Shown here: one piece after another, positions 23,833-36,613 of the stretch
Layout of the letters: each line of letters begins with the position of its first letter
Position numbering within the stretch: the stretch's first letter is position 1
DNA from: Actinostola sp. cb2023
Lineage: Eukaryota > Cnidaria > Anthozoa > Actiniaria > Actinostolidae
Direction: 5' to 3'
Assembly: GCA_033675265.1 (NCBI GenBank)
Contig: JAUJYZ010000990.1
Coordinates: forward strand, 242,190-306,189
DNA: 64,000 nucleotides
Translations under genes and position numbers: made by a program
The notes under the pieces: model-generated
What the model was told of the DNA's origin: nothing
What the model saw: only the letters and a program-made list of their open reading frames with translations
Database searches by the model: none

Positions 23833-23980
23833 TAGCCTCTGAACAGGCTCTCCAAAGGGGAGGGGGAAAGGGGGATGGGGGAGGATAGAGGGAAGGAAAG
23901 GAGGGGACTGGGGAGGAGGAGGGGACTGGGGAGGAGAAGGGGAGGGGGAGAGCCTGTAAATTCTTCAGAGAATCCTGTTC
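23833..23980 (+). repeat. left TIR of copy 2 with G-rich tract
   Basis: After TAGCCTCTGAACAGG comes about 90 bp of almost pure purine with many G runs of 3-5 (23854-23950). The inverted partner at 44867-45014 has the matching C-rich top strand. Confidence 0.75.
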
Positions 23981-26738
23981 CGCCCACTAGCCTTATGAAT
24001 ATTCGTCACGCTTCGATCACTCCCAAAATAAACAATCATAGAGCGATGTTCCACGTGAGTTTGACATATCGCACCTCGCTCGAAGTTAAAGCATGGACGG
24101 ACGAAATATCTGTCGTTTCCGCAGAAATTTCTTTTTAGCGTTCAATACAAGAGTCCCTAGAGTGTCCGTATTTTCTGTTCTAAGAAACAAAGAGCTTGTA
24201 ACAGCTCCTAAACAGACGGTGGAAATATCGAACGTCTTTACAGAACTTGGCTTTTGCCTTGAAAGAGGTCAAGAGTATCCAGAACTGTGCTGTTTAACAT
24301 GTGCTCGGCAAGCAGTACGATGTGTCACTCCGCTTAAAACTTTAACGAAACACTGCAATAAGGCAATACGTATATTAAACAGCGATGTTCCCCTACTGAA
24401 TAAGAAAGAATGTCCGAAGAGAGCAGTTACCGTTCACTCACCTAGTGGCGTTTCTCCATCAGTGAAGAAGACAAGAATTTACACTGTCCTGACAAAACAT
24501 TGAAAAGATCTTTGAACTTGTCGATGTGTGTCGAACAAGTTCCTTGCTGCTCTCAAAAGGATATGCATGACAGTTCAGATCGCACTGGTGGTGTCGAGGC
24601 GCTGATCGTCATAGACGTAAAAATGAAAAGTTCGATGAACGTCGTGCCAGGAACAGAGACTGTAGTTAAGATAGTTGGATCAGTTGTTAAACATGTCAGT
24701 CGCAAATACTATCGGTTCTTACTTTTTGTGTTTACGTATAGATCTTCGTTGGATATCCATCAGGAAAAGTCATTGAACATGAGTGTAAGGACGTTCTTGA
24801 GAAGAAAGCAGTAAAGAATATCGCCAAACGAAATGACGCGTATGCTGCTGTCACAATGTGCAACATGGATTCTTTAAAACAGCATATTTGTGTGGAAGTT
24901 ATTCAGCAGACGATGAGAGAAGTTGAAAACCTTGCTAAAAAGCCCAATTGTCCATTGAAGGTCACATCTGCTGATACTGTAAAAAACTTTTCAAACTCTA
25001 TATTTTATGATCATCTACGTGAAAATTGCCCGAAGCTAGTGTCCATCTTGGTATCGATTTCAAATACAGGGAAACCAGAAAAAATAAAGAAATCTCTCAT
25101 GAATGGTATCGAGATTGAAAATGCCGAAATAAGGAATACCGTTTGTGCTGCCGCAGCCATGTGTATGAAGAGGTACAATCAGCAGCTGAGTGCACTACAC
25201 TATAGGAATGGTTTGATGTTGTTACACGGTGGCCTAAAAGCACTTGTGCTGGACAGGTGCTTCCACTTGGGGTTTAGTACTTAACTAAATAGCTAGTGTT
25301 AGAGTGCAGTTTTTAGAGTGTTTTTCTTAGTGTGATTCCAAGAATGGGCACTACTACAGTAATACTAATTACCGGTATAGTTGTTTTTATTGATTATCAG
25401 TGTTTATTAGATACATGTACAGAGACAAAAGAAAACAAAAGAGTGAGTGTCTAATAGTGTGGTGGAGTTAGTAATGCACAGGTTTATATACACACATGTA
25501 TGTAACTTTATTACAAAATTTTGAAGATGTACGAAACAATGTTTAAATATTACAAAATGGTTTTAAATTATATATTTTTTAGTGTCTCTTGGGTCTACAA
25601 TTTCTAAATTCTAACAAGTCTGGTGACATGACAGAAATCCTGAAAGAGTTCCAAGATAAGTATGTAGCTCAAGAGGATAAGGAAATTCTGCACCCCACGG
25701 TAATGCATGGTGACCATTTGACCGAAGAGCATGCAAGGAATGTCCAATGGACCTATCGATTGGGAGATACTTCATCTGAGCGTCTTGAGGGCATTGAACC
25801 TACTTTCTCTGAATTCCATGTGTTTAAATGAGGTAGTATAGTACATTGTTCATATTCAAGGTAGAAATGTAGATACAGTTGAACCTCTACTTTGGTACAC
25901 CTCTAATATATTTTTGTCTTATCAAAACATTCCTGTAATCTCTATATCTATGATCTCTATGTTCAAGTTCATTTAAAACTCTATCAAAACTTTTACAATT
26001 TATTCACTGTAGCTCCCTCAATGGCCAATATCATAGCTGCACTGATTTGTTTACAGGTCAACAACAAAATGTTCTCAAAAGAGGAATCAGCAGGAGAAAG
26101 GGGAACTTCCTTTGCTGAAATGAATAGGACTGGTTGTTCTAATGCAAAGAAAGGACCATCAAAAGATTACAATGCCTTCAAGGACTTCCATGACAGTGAA
26201 ACAACTGCACACATTTTGGCCGCATGGATTGATTTCACTGGAATGGAAGGACTTGAAGGTTATCATTCAATTCATTAATAATAATAATTATTATAATCAA
26301 GACATAAAATGCCAAAAAACATCCATAGGGAACAAACATTAAACATGTAAAATAGAACTAATTAACAAATAATATACTAAATAGCACTATGCACATGTAG
26401 TATTAATTAGACACGGTCTGTTCATATGTACTATGATATATTATTTTTATACTTGCAAAGGGACTCCAATGACGCGCGTATTACCAGATGATGCAATACT
26501 GTCTGGATGGAGTGTAATGCAAAAACAAGAATGGCTTTCAAATGAAATTGAAGGTTTCCTCCAGACCTATGTCGTTCAGTTCACAACTGATAAACTGGAA
26601 GCCCTTGCTACAAGTGTGAGTGATCTGGATGAACTTGAAAGAAATGGTTATCCTTGTAGAGAGTGTGGGCAGAAATTCAAGTATCACTCTACTAGAGTAA
26701 AGTATGTCATCTATTTTCTTTTTAAAATGTACATGTAA

Positions 26739-28073
26739 ATAGCATATTTGACACATTGATCAGGTATGCTTTAAAATAATGAACTTTATTGATGTGTCCA
26801 ATAATATTATTTTGTTTTCTAAAAATACAGTGACATCAAAAGAAATTATTGTTGAAAACAGACACTGATCATTATTTTATGCACAATCACATACCAGAAA
26901 CACATGACAACATAGGTGAAATGGATGAGTTTGGGTACTATATATGTAGAAACCATTGTGGTACAGTATGTTGTTCTAATTGTGAACAGTTCTAATTGTC
27001 AGTAAAAGTGCCGTTTTTATACCGTAAAGTTAAGATTGACAAAAAATATTTTACCCGATCAAATATTGATTTATTTTCAATCATTCAATGCTATTTTGGG
27101 CTTCCTGACATTTATTCCGCGCAAAACTTTGACAGCAAGGTAAGCAGACGACTGTTGTCTACAAATTCGAATTTTAAGGGCGCCTTTAGATTCTCAGTGG
27201 CAAAGTTCGCATATTTTCTTTCTAAAAACGCAGAGTTTTGAGCTTGTTTTTATATGAGCTAAAAGGTAAATAATAACACTTTTCTGTACAAAACAATATT
27301 TAGAAAAGTGTTGAAAATGAACGAGCAGCATCGGAATGAAAAATTGTGCGTGTTTTTGCGATGTGCATCTAATTGTAAACACGCATATGCTCACGCATAA
27401 CTTGGCACTTCATAACATATGTAGTTCTTGAGATATAGAGTAAAATTGCCGCTAATGTACCTGCACTGGTACAATAGCAAATATTGAGAAGGAAATATGT
27501 ATAAGAAGTCCGCGTTTGTGATACAAATTTGCGCCATTGCGTTGTTAGCAATTACACGAACGTGATGAACGGCATGCATCAATGAACATGCGGACACGTC
27601 AGCAATTTAGCGTTGACGTCTGACTTCACTTCGTTTTAACATTTTTCTAGCATTCGTATCGAAATAACACGAACATTAATATTGTTTTAAGACAACTTGG
27701 AACTTGTACATCGAATTGCAAGGCTAGAAATCGAGAATAATACACAGTATTAAGCCATTAAAAAGCAAGCCAAAAGTGTTCACAATTACAAACACCTGCT
27801 CACCATTAGAACCACCAACAGACATGATATAATAAAATATATTTAGAAAAGTTCAATAATAAATACAACGAAACTTAATCACATGTTAGCTGAAGTGTAG
27901 AGCTAATTTATAGCAAAGGTTCAGGATAATCGTACCATATACACGATGGTCGGTTGCTATGGAGTTTGCACCCTCTACTATGTTTGGTCACGTGACCACA
28001 TGAGCTCGCGTCCTCAGCTAATGGCGTCTCCTGGATATTGCCTCACTTTGAAACCTTGTATCTAGACTATCTT
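26739..28073. other. intron of the degenerate DUF6589 gene, left part
   Basis: AT-rich, no gene. Holds GTTCTAATTGTGAACAGTTC (26972-26991), whose inverse recurs near 31090, and CACGATGGTCGGTTGC (27941-27956), whose inverse is at about 31049. They may be remnants of another TIR element. Confidence 0.3.
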
Positions 28074-28080
28074 GTGTTAT

Positions 28081-29405
28081 CACAGGTAGCCCAAGCTCAG
28101 TATCAGTGGCGTAAATACAGTAAATGTATAGGCTTTCTTGTCCTGGTGTACTTGAATAAATAAATAAAAAATCGTTTGCCTTTATTCGCCTCGTACATGT
28201 TCCTTGTGTTGTCCTTTACCTCTATTGGAATTTCTAGGCCATTCCGCTTGAAATTGAGAGAGTTACGGTGGTTTAAAAAAAAATTCCCTAACAGTAAGAA
28301 AATATAGAAGGTAGGTCACTCATGGCCGCCAGCGAACTCACATGGTCCCACTCAAATGCTCGTAAATCTCTCGAAACTAGACATAACGCCAAATTTCTTT
28401 CGGTAAACTGTAGTCCAATACAAGTCCGATAAATCACACTGCCATTCCCTTCTCTTACTCATCGCTATCTGCATCCAAGAGCAAGGTTTTTGTGGCTTTC
28501 ATCGGCAACATGAACCTCTGTACCTTCAAGTCTGACACAGATTTTTGAACGGCCGTACAAAAATGCACACACCGGGGAGGGACAGAGGTACAATACAATA
28601 CAATAGTTTATTTCAACACGTGCAGGAGCGTGAAGTTCGTTCAAAATACGAACGTGCAGTATATAATAATCTAATCAAGTTGACACTTGAATAACATGAT
28701 TTCGTTCTATCATAGATTACAGTATTTCTTCTGTCAAATTAATGTTTCTGATTTCAAGGAAAAGGCCTTTGGAGCAAATTCCAAATGGGGTATTGAAAAT
28801 CAACACGATTTCGAAGAAAAGATTTTGTTATAATCTCTGACAAGATATGGTTGCAATCCTCACGGGAGGGTACGGAAATTTTATTCAAGTGTCAAATGTA
28901 CCTCTGTCCCTCCCGGTGTGTGCATTTTTGTACGGCTGTTCAAAATCCGTGTCAGACTTGAAGGTACAGAGGTTCATGTTGCCGATGAAAGTCACCAAAA
29001 CCTTCCTCATGGATGCAGATAGCGATGAGTAAGAGAAAGGAATGGTAGTGTGATTTATCGGACTTGTATTGGACTACAGTTTACCGAAAGAAATTTGGCG
29101 TTATGTCTAGTTTCGAGAGATTTACGAGCATTTGAGTGGGACCATGTGAGTTCGCTGGCGGCCATGAGTGACCTACCTTCTATATTTTCTTACTGGCAGG
29201 GAATTTTTTTTAAACCGCCGTAACTCTCTCAATTTCAAGCGGAATGGCCTAGAAATTCCTACAGAGGTAAAGGACAACACAAGGAACAAGTACGAGGCGA
29301 ATAAAGGCAAACGATATTTTATTTATTTATTCAAGTACACCAGAACAAGAAAGCCCATACATTTACTGTATTTACGCCACTGATACTGAGCTTGGGCTAC
29401 CTGTG
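28081..29405. mobile_element. 1.3-kb foldback element with 7-bp target duplication
   Basis: Two arms of about 510 bp (28081-28592 and 28898-29405) are highly similar inverted copies, ending CACAGGTAGCCCAAGCTC. They are flanked by GTGTTAT on both sides (28074-28080 and 29406-29412). The ~300-bp centre is non-coding. Non-autonomous; it sits in the long intron of the degenerate DUF6589 gene. Confidence 0.8.
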
Positions 29406-29412
29406 GTGTTAT

Positions 29413-31586
29413 ATTTCATACATTTTTGTGCTAAGTGAATCAATACTATCCCCTCCGCTGCTGTAAAGTCTTTATTTTTCGCCAGTGTATTATATGGAAT
29501 AAAATAGTAGGAAAAGCGAGGGCTCTAAAACGCCTTAGTGGGGTGCCTGTGGTCTGTAGAAAGGCGCAAATGCCTCCTTTTAGGGGTAAACAGAGGCACA
29601 TGTAACAATAGAACAAATTCCCTTTGAGATCCCCCCTTGAATAAACTTTGATTTGCTCTAAATTGAAGAAAACTCGCCAGATTATGAAATGTCTTTCAAC
29701 ATGTTGCTTTAATATTGTTATACGTGGATACCGATATATCATTGTCAAATTCAAAGCGTAGTTTATTGTATGATCTGTTAATTTGGATGGCTAGCAGCTC
29801 AAACCAAAGGTAATAAACTATGTTTTAACTACGATGTTTGTGTGCCATTCATTGGCCGCGTCCGCCATTATGTTCCTTCGAGCCCCGCGTGGATTTAGAT
29901 TTCGCTAAAACGACTGTTCTCTTTGTTATTTATACTGTATGAGCCATTTGTTCTAATAGTTCTAATTGTAGTATGATAAGAGAACAATAAGATAAGTGCA
30001 GTGAATTGTAGAAAGTCTTCGAATTTAAAAAAATCCAACAACATGATGAGGGCAATCGAAGGGCGCCGATCGATAGAGAATAACTGCCGAGGTCAAACAA
30101 GATGCCTTTCATCACATGGACGAAAGGAGGTAATTATTGCAACTATTAGAATACATTCATAGCTTATTAGATCCCTGTATATTTCTTTTACGATTGCAAG
30201 AAGTTTATAATGTATTTTGTTAACAGAATTTAAGCCAGTTTGCTATTTTAATACTGGAGATCTAGACCTTGACATGACTGCTGCCTAATCCGAAAATCTG
30301 TTTTCTATATGTCAGAACTAATAACAGTACATCTCTTTTAGTTTAAATAAAATGATTTCACGTACCCCGTGAAATGTTTAGTAAGGTACTAGTAGACCCA
30401 ATTCTTACTTTCATGTGTATTATTAAAATACAATGTAGACTCCCGGGGCAAACTCTTACCCTGCGAGCAGAGGTTAGCAAACTCTATAATCAGTGCCCTG
30501 AAATTGTACTATTACACTTTTCATTACCTAGAGTTACTACTATTATTCATGTTTATTATTTCTTGATTGTATGATTTTATTTTGAAGTTTTTCTTGTACT
30601 CAGTAATATATACAGCAATCTTAAAGTTGTAATCAAACCGTCGATAATAAATAGAGGTCACGGCAATCTAAATTTATACACAAGTTAACAGCTACGTTTG
30701 GCTCATTTTAAATGTTAAAGTTTATTGAAATCAAGCCATAAAGATACACGATTACTTGACTTGACTTTTACTGTCTACTAGAGAGTTTGGTTTAGATCAT
30801 TGATGATCAATTTTCGACCCAAACAATATAACTGAATTATTCACGTTATTTCCCCACGGTCATTTTCAAGGTATTGAATTTTCTGCTTTTAGTATTCAAT
30901 TCGAAATCATTCTACTCTTTTAATTCAATGAAAACATTATATTTAATCTCACAAAGAAGTAGGATTTTTATGTATACTTTTTTGTTTCACTTTGAAGAGT
31001 AACCGCTGGCATTTCAGTGCCCGCGCTTCAGGGAGAAAATTGCATAGCAACCGACCATCGTGTATGTTGACGAGAAATATCATCAAGTGCAAAAAGTGTT
31101 CACAATTAGAACCACATACTGTAAGACATACAAAACAAAGCAAGGGAGAAACAGGTACCTGAACTTGTATACCACAATTAACTGCCGCTTACCAGTCCCC
31201 CCATTTATAAGCCTCCCCGGCCTCCCCAGCTATAGGCACATCTAATTTCAAACAACAACAAAATGCCAGTTTTAACCCCAGCAGGATATAATCCCCCCTC
31301 TATGTCATAAACATTTTCACAGAACACAGAATTTTAAATAAAGACCAGTAGATTGAAAACATATTAAAAATGTAACTGCTATTCTGTCTCTTACCTTATC
31401 AGCTTATTTCAAATCATATTTTTCATTCTGGTTATAAGCCCCCACAGATATAAGATATAAGATTACGAAGTTGTAAAAGCCCAGGACTTATAAGCGGCAG
31501 TTTATGGTATGCTCAGAAATTTCTAAATAATTTTGTTTCGACTATCTATAAATATATCAATAAATTAAACTAAAATATCATTTCTT
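29413..31586. other. intron of the degenerate DUF6589 gene, right part
   Basis: No supported gene. AT-rich, with repeat fragments related to 26.9-27.9 kb near 31040-31110. Confidence 0.3.
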
Positions 31587-32256
31587 TTGGCAAGACATGA
31601 AAGAAAGAACCATCAAAGTGTGGAAGATCAAAGTAAGGATACATCAGACAGTTCTACCCACAAACCTAAAGATCAAAAACCAACTGCCCAGGAGGATTGG
31701 ATAAATAATTATCACACAGCACGGATGACGTTCTGTGAAAGAGGGAGACATCAAAAGACTGCTGCCTTGTCTGAAAGTTTTTCTTTTAATGTTACATACC
31801 CAGCCTAGAGTTAAATATTCCTATGTAGTATTACTTTTCTTAGCAAAAGTTAAGTCAATTCTTCCAAGTGGAATAGCATATGAAGTAATGCATTATAGAT
31901 TTTTCAATACTTCTGGAAAGCCAGGAGGAAACATTCCACTAGATCTGAGGATGGAACACCTGAATAAGCTATTAAAAATTGCCTTAAAACAGCTTGGATC
32001 AATTATCAGTGAAACAGGTGCACAGCGAATTGCAACAGGATTAGATGGGCTTGAAAGACTGATCAGTAATGTACACAATGACACTATGATGCAACCAAAT
32101 AGTGGATATCACAGTTCCAAACATCTAAAGGAGATTGTTTTTTTAATAACTGAAGATCTTATTAATGAGAAAGTTTTTGTTCATGAACCTGGCCGGCATT
32201 ATCAATCATTTAAGAAATTTAAAAGTGACATGCTGCACAAGCTTGACTATAGATAA

Positions 32257-33763
32257 TTTTTCCGTTGGGTTTGGCATCTTTTCAAGATCTGGGATGCTAT
32301 GTATTATTAGCAAGACTGTTTAGATGACAGATATGTTTAATGATTAAACTCTGGAATTATCAAATACTTGCCGCCGTTCTTTAGACAATGGAGGGATTGC
32401 AAGAGTCATGTTTCATGCAAGAGTCATGCATCAGTGTGTTTAATGAAAATCTGAATTCTCCCATTATTTACTGATCTTGCATGAAATCAACTCATGTAAC
32501 TCTTAAATACCTATTTAATTTTATAAAATAATTTAGATATAACGCGCGCTCTCATTGGTCAAAACACCGTTTTAGATGAGAGTATATAAACACGCTACGT
32601 CATGACCTTGAACGACCTTGAAGCGATGCAGTGGATTTGATTGACACCAAATATTTGTTTTTCTGCTGTTTTATTTAATAAACATATTTTCAACGAAAGC
32701 CATATAATTAGTTTTTCTTGTTTTCTCAAGTTCAAGTTCTATCTAGATGTGATTTTGCTGTTTTGAAACTGAAAACTTGCAAGAATTGAGTTTTAAATAC
32801 ACCAAAAGCTGGCGACGAATCGTCCACTTTTGTCGACAAATCACAATGTAAACGAAGAGAACTAAATAATCTAACTGCTCAGTTTTCTCAATCACATACT
32901 AACCGTTCTATGAGTTCTATAGTTTGTCAAGTCAGTTAACGACTGAAAATACCAAGCAACGATAGCCGTATTTAATATAAACTTACTCGCAAAACAGAGC
33001 GATTCTTGTAGCTACAATTACAAATTGACAAGCTGTTCGCCGGACAATATCTCTAGTAAAATATGTCAAAGAGAAAAAATATTGTCAAATGTCTCAAAAA
33101 CGTCCATCGTGTAACATTCTTGTCGAGAAAAACGCTAAAAAGATTTTAAAATACGACAAAAACTGTGGATATTTGGCTACCTGACTGCGTGCTCATTCAT
33201 CTAGTTGTCAAATATTTCCGTAAAAAATTGGCGATTCGTCTTCATTAGCTCAGCTTTTCTTCGTTTTTCGTATTTACAGGATACACAAACTGATAAAGGA
33301 AGCCGTAAGAAGCATTCTTCTTTAATTTTCTGACAGAAAATAGCATTCTTCAAAACGTTTTTCCTGTCAAAACTCTTATTAAATGGCGAAACGGCACATA
33401 AAAGTTGTCGAGTCGCTTGCCATTTTGATTTCGTTCGCGAGATTTGATTGGACGATGGGCGATTTCTGATGCTTTTCAGGAGAATTGCAAATTTGATCAG
33501 TAGAATCTCGCGTAAATAAACGTTTTTTTCAAAAAGAAATCATTGTAGTTATTTTATAAAAGAAATATAAAACAGAAATATAAAACGAGAAGCTGGAAAC
33601 CACTCAGCTTCGCGTCGTGGTTTCCTACGCTTCTCTCGTGTTCTCCCAACATCCCGCTTGTTTAGATCAGAGTATATAAAACGGAAAACTGTTTTATATT
33701 TCTTAAATAATGCACACAGTATATCTGTGAAACAGTTATCTATATTAAATTATTATTATCACT
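32257..33763. other. intergenic spacer between DUF6589 and RecQ in copy 2
   Basis: Non-coding. GAGAGTATATAAACACG (32578) and AGAGTATATAAAACGG (33669) are related blocks near the two ends of a ~1.1-kb stretch, which may be another decayed element. Confidence 0.3.
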
Positions 33764-33984
33764 AATAGTCCCCTTCACAGTTCCCTGTGTCATCTTGAAA
33801 TGTAGCTGTGCCTTTGCATCGAAGCGAGACCAACGGTGACCTTGCAATGATAGAGACGTGAATAATAAATTGTCCAAGGTGTTAAAAAAGGTCTCTATCA
33901 TTGCAAGGTCACTGTTGGTCTCGCTTTGATGCAAAGGCACGGCTACCTTTCAAGGTGGCGCAGGAAGCTGTGAAGGGGACTATT
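33764..33984. mobile_element. 221-bp palindromic MITE
   Basis: AATAGTCCCCTTCACAG at the left and its inverse at the right. The arms also share AAGCGAGACCAACRGTGACC and TTGCAATGATAGAGAC. Almost fully self-complementary. Confidence 0.75.
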
Positions 33985-34156
33985 GTATTACTAATATGAA
34001 ATAATAGAAAATAATGCATATAATAATGCATATACTATTCTGTAGAGCACTACTTCAGGTAGTAATCGCTAATGTTGGTACTCAGTATAAAACATAATTT
34101 AAAATTGCAGATCAAATTCTGGTAATACAAAGTCTTCACCACTGGTCTCACCTGCA

Positions 34157-36039
34157 TCACTTTGCAGACACAGTGAATTTGCCAAAAGATAACTGTCTGT
34201 CTCCAAAAACTTCTTTATTCGCCAAATGAAGTGCATCCATTTCAGTGTCAAATTGTTCAATATCTTCAAATATTTCCTGTAATACTGTAAGAACATCAAT
34301 TGCATGCCTTGATGAATACATTCCCAGGTTCTCTGTCAAATAAGCGCCAGAGAGGATATTAGGTGAATGTTCCACACTTTCTTCAATTAGTTTGTGAGAG
34401 AAGCCATGGCTAGTTTCCTCATGAAAGATTGACATCACCCCACAAGAATATTGTTCCTTCAGTTCTTCTAGTGACGATTTCAGATCTTTTCTGTCAATTT
34501 CACTTAAATTTCTGGGTGTCCCTGAACATTCTTGGTCAATTGCGACTGGGATGTCTTGGATTGTAGATTTATAAGGTAGGTCAATTGCACCACAGGTCCC
34601 ATCTTCATTGCAATGACAAGTCATTCTGCATTTTGAACAGCATGAATGTGCAGGCATTTGAGAGGCAACAGATTCATTAAAATAGCCATAGAGGCCAACT
34701 CTCAAACAAGAATCACTCATTAAGAGCTTTTTGAGTTCTTTGTTTATTTCATATACTATACTTTAGGCTTGTTGGCCATTTCTTCCAGCTCGTCCAGATT
34801 GTTGTACAAGTTCAGTTACAGTTTGCGGTGGACCATAATTAACAACATACTTGACATTTGGAAAGTTTACGCCCTTTCCAAGGGCACAGGTTGCAATTAC
34901 AACTCTCTGTATGCCATCACTCTTGAAGTCATCCTCTGTCTTGACCTTTTCATGTTCCCATGTTTTTGCATGATACACCCCAAGCAATGGTATTTTTTTC
35001 CCCTTCCTTTTCCACAAATACTTCGTTTTTAAGGGTCATCAGCAGATAACTCAAGACACTGGAAATGTCATTGAATGTCTTGCCAAAGATAATTGTTTGT
35101 GGTGTATTTTCCTTTTCGTTAAGAATCATGTCAGCAATCCATCTTAGATGTTTCAGTGCATCAGCTTCCACCATATGTTGAAAATCTAAGAATATATATT
35201 CTTTATTGGGTGACACATCGATTATCACTGGAGTTTTCATGCCGACCTTCACAGATGCAGTAAGGGCGAGAAGTGGAACTCCAGGCAAGAACGATCGCAA
35301 ATCCTTCACTCTTCCGAATGCTTCTCTGAATGGAAGCTGCTTTTCCCCTTTTCTATCTAAAGATGTTTGACCCCTACAATTAAAGTAATAATGAGTGAAT
35401 AAAGTGTAATAAAAGTGTAGCCTGTAGTGTACGGCTGTAGCCAGTGTAGGTTGCAACGTTTACAAATGTAAGTTATCGTGTCACTCAAAATTCACGAACA
35501 CATATAAGACTGAATTCGGAAAGAAGGGAGCAAAAACAACGTCAATCCTTACCAAAGTGAAACTGAATGTACAAAGCCACAACTTGCTTCCCGAGCTTCC
35601 CGTCTCTCAGCTCCGTTGACCATGTTTCGGACAACCAGCGTTCGGCACTACCGTAAATGACATCCACGTCGAAATCCTTGCTTCGCAGCTCTTTTTCGTT
35701 CTCAGAATCTCCTAAAGCGATCGCTTTCATCCCCAGGTTGTTTAGATGGCTGACTTGGTCTTTCATTATTGATATGAGCGGCATCACTACGATAACAGTG
35801 CTTCGCTCAACTTTCCAAAGTTCTTTCAAAACGTGTGGCAGAAGTTGGAAAATTAAACTTTTCCCGAATCCCGTAGGTAGAAGAAGTAAGAGATAAATAC
35901 CGAGAACGGAGGCAATAAGCCATATAAATGCCGAGGGCCGTAGACCCGAGGGATTTATAGGCTTATTGCCGACGTTCGAGGTATTTATCTGACATAGTTT
36001 AAATTTGACAAGGTTTTCGCACGAAGCAATCTGAGGCAT
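34157..36039 (-). pseudogene. RecQ-like helicase, degenerate copy
   Basis: Exon 1 (36039-about 35547) has LLLPTGFGKSLIFQLLP (motif I) and VVMPLISIMKDQV. Exon 2 starts after an acceptor at about 35373 (GQTSLDRKGEKQLPFREAF), then LLALTAS, a motif IV-like QTIIFGKT, ATCALGKGVNFP (motif V) and QQSGRAGRNGQQ (motif VI). A Cys cluster follows (CCSKCRMTCHCNEDGTC, 34600-34660). Defects: a 99-bp palindromic MITE replaces the region before motif I; the DEAH box is gone (VVALYIQFHF where VALxVDEAH is expected) with a frame change at the junction; a frameshift near 35010; and an in-frame TAA near 34765. Not functional. It is the positional equivalent of the intact helicase at 19115-21357. Confidence 0.82.
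35891..35989. mobile_element. 99-bp palindromic MITE in the RecQ pseudogene
   Basis: GATAAATACCGAGAACGGAG and its inverse enclose GGCAATAAGCC arms. It adds the odd protein stretch upstream of helicase motif I. A relative is at 46624-46686. Confidence 0.75.
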
Positions 36040-36082
36040 TTTCTGGTATTTTTTGGAGTGTTATTTAGCATGAATACTATAT

Positions 36083-36157
36083 GAATAGTAATACATTTTC
36101 ACTGACAAAACAGCCACTCATTGTCTCCGCATGGATAAGTTATGGGGAAGTCGATTT
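36083..36157 (-). repeat. B2 split direct repeat
   Basis: 75 bp identical or nearly so to B1 (36402-36476), from GAATAGTAATACATTTTCAC to GGGGAAGTCGATTT. Confidence 0.88.
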
Positions 36158-36213
36158 GCCGAGGCAATAAGTGGCAACAAAAATGGTACGTCGCCGAAGG
36201 GGAGGAGGGTGGG

Positions 36214-36407
36214 GAAAACCCTAAATTCCTGCTAGCGAGGCCGGCGTAACTCCGCGAAAGATGCTGAAAGTCAAGACTTGGGCGTATATAAACCTTTATG
36301 AGCTCCCCTGGGACATAACCAGCGTGCTGGGCAGGTTTTGAGGTGCACATGGCTATTTTTTATCATGCGTAGAATGAAGTTCGTGACTATTTCATCAGTG
36401 AGAATAG
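36214..36407 (-). repeat. A2 split direct repeat
   Basis: About 195 bp matching A1 at 44296-44490, from AAAACCCTAAATTC to GTGAGAATAG. Confidence 0.88.
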
Positions 36408-36476
36408 TAATACATTTTCACTGACAAAACAGCCACTCATTGTCTCCGCATGGATAAGTTATGGGGAAGTCGATTT
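36402..36476 (-). repeat. B1 split direct repeat
   Basis: Copy of B2; overlaps A2 by GAATAG (36402-36407), the presumed recombination core. Confidence 0.88.
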
Positions 36477-36613
36477 AGCCTCCGGTCCCCATAACTGTGC
36501 CACGACAAAGCAACGTGATACAATTAAGTTGCAGACGGAAGACTTTATTTCCTGTTTCTCTCCATAACTCAGAAAAAACCCAAGACCCTTCCCTGAAGGC
36601 TAATCCCGGACGG

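Larger units (their letters stand above)
24093..32256 (+). pseudogene. DUF6589-family gene, degenerate copy
   Basis: Recognisable pieces in order on +: an N-terminal exon from ATG 24093 with the Cys pattern ELCCLTCARQAVRC and a Ser/Pro-rich SPSGVSPSVKK; NIAKRND...QHICVEVIQQTMREVE...FYDHLRENCPKL up to about 25265; GDHLTEEHARN and RLEGIEPTFSEFH at 25589-25810 (equivalent of exon 4); KDYNAFKDFHDSET at 26021-26250; and half a zinc finger, YPCRECGQKFKYHSTR, ending at a GTAAAG donor near 26695. The finger is completed by RHERKNH after an acceptor at about 31590, with a 4.9-kb intron between. The C-terminal block LDLRMEHLNKLLK ... EPGRHYQSFKKF ... LDYR follows to 32256. The exon with FDNID/HKYMKEMS is missing, and there is a frameshift near 31735 with loss of about a dozen residues. 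Confidence 0.7.
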
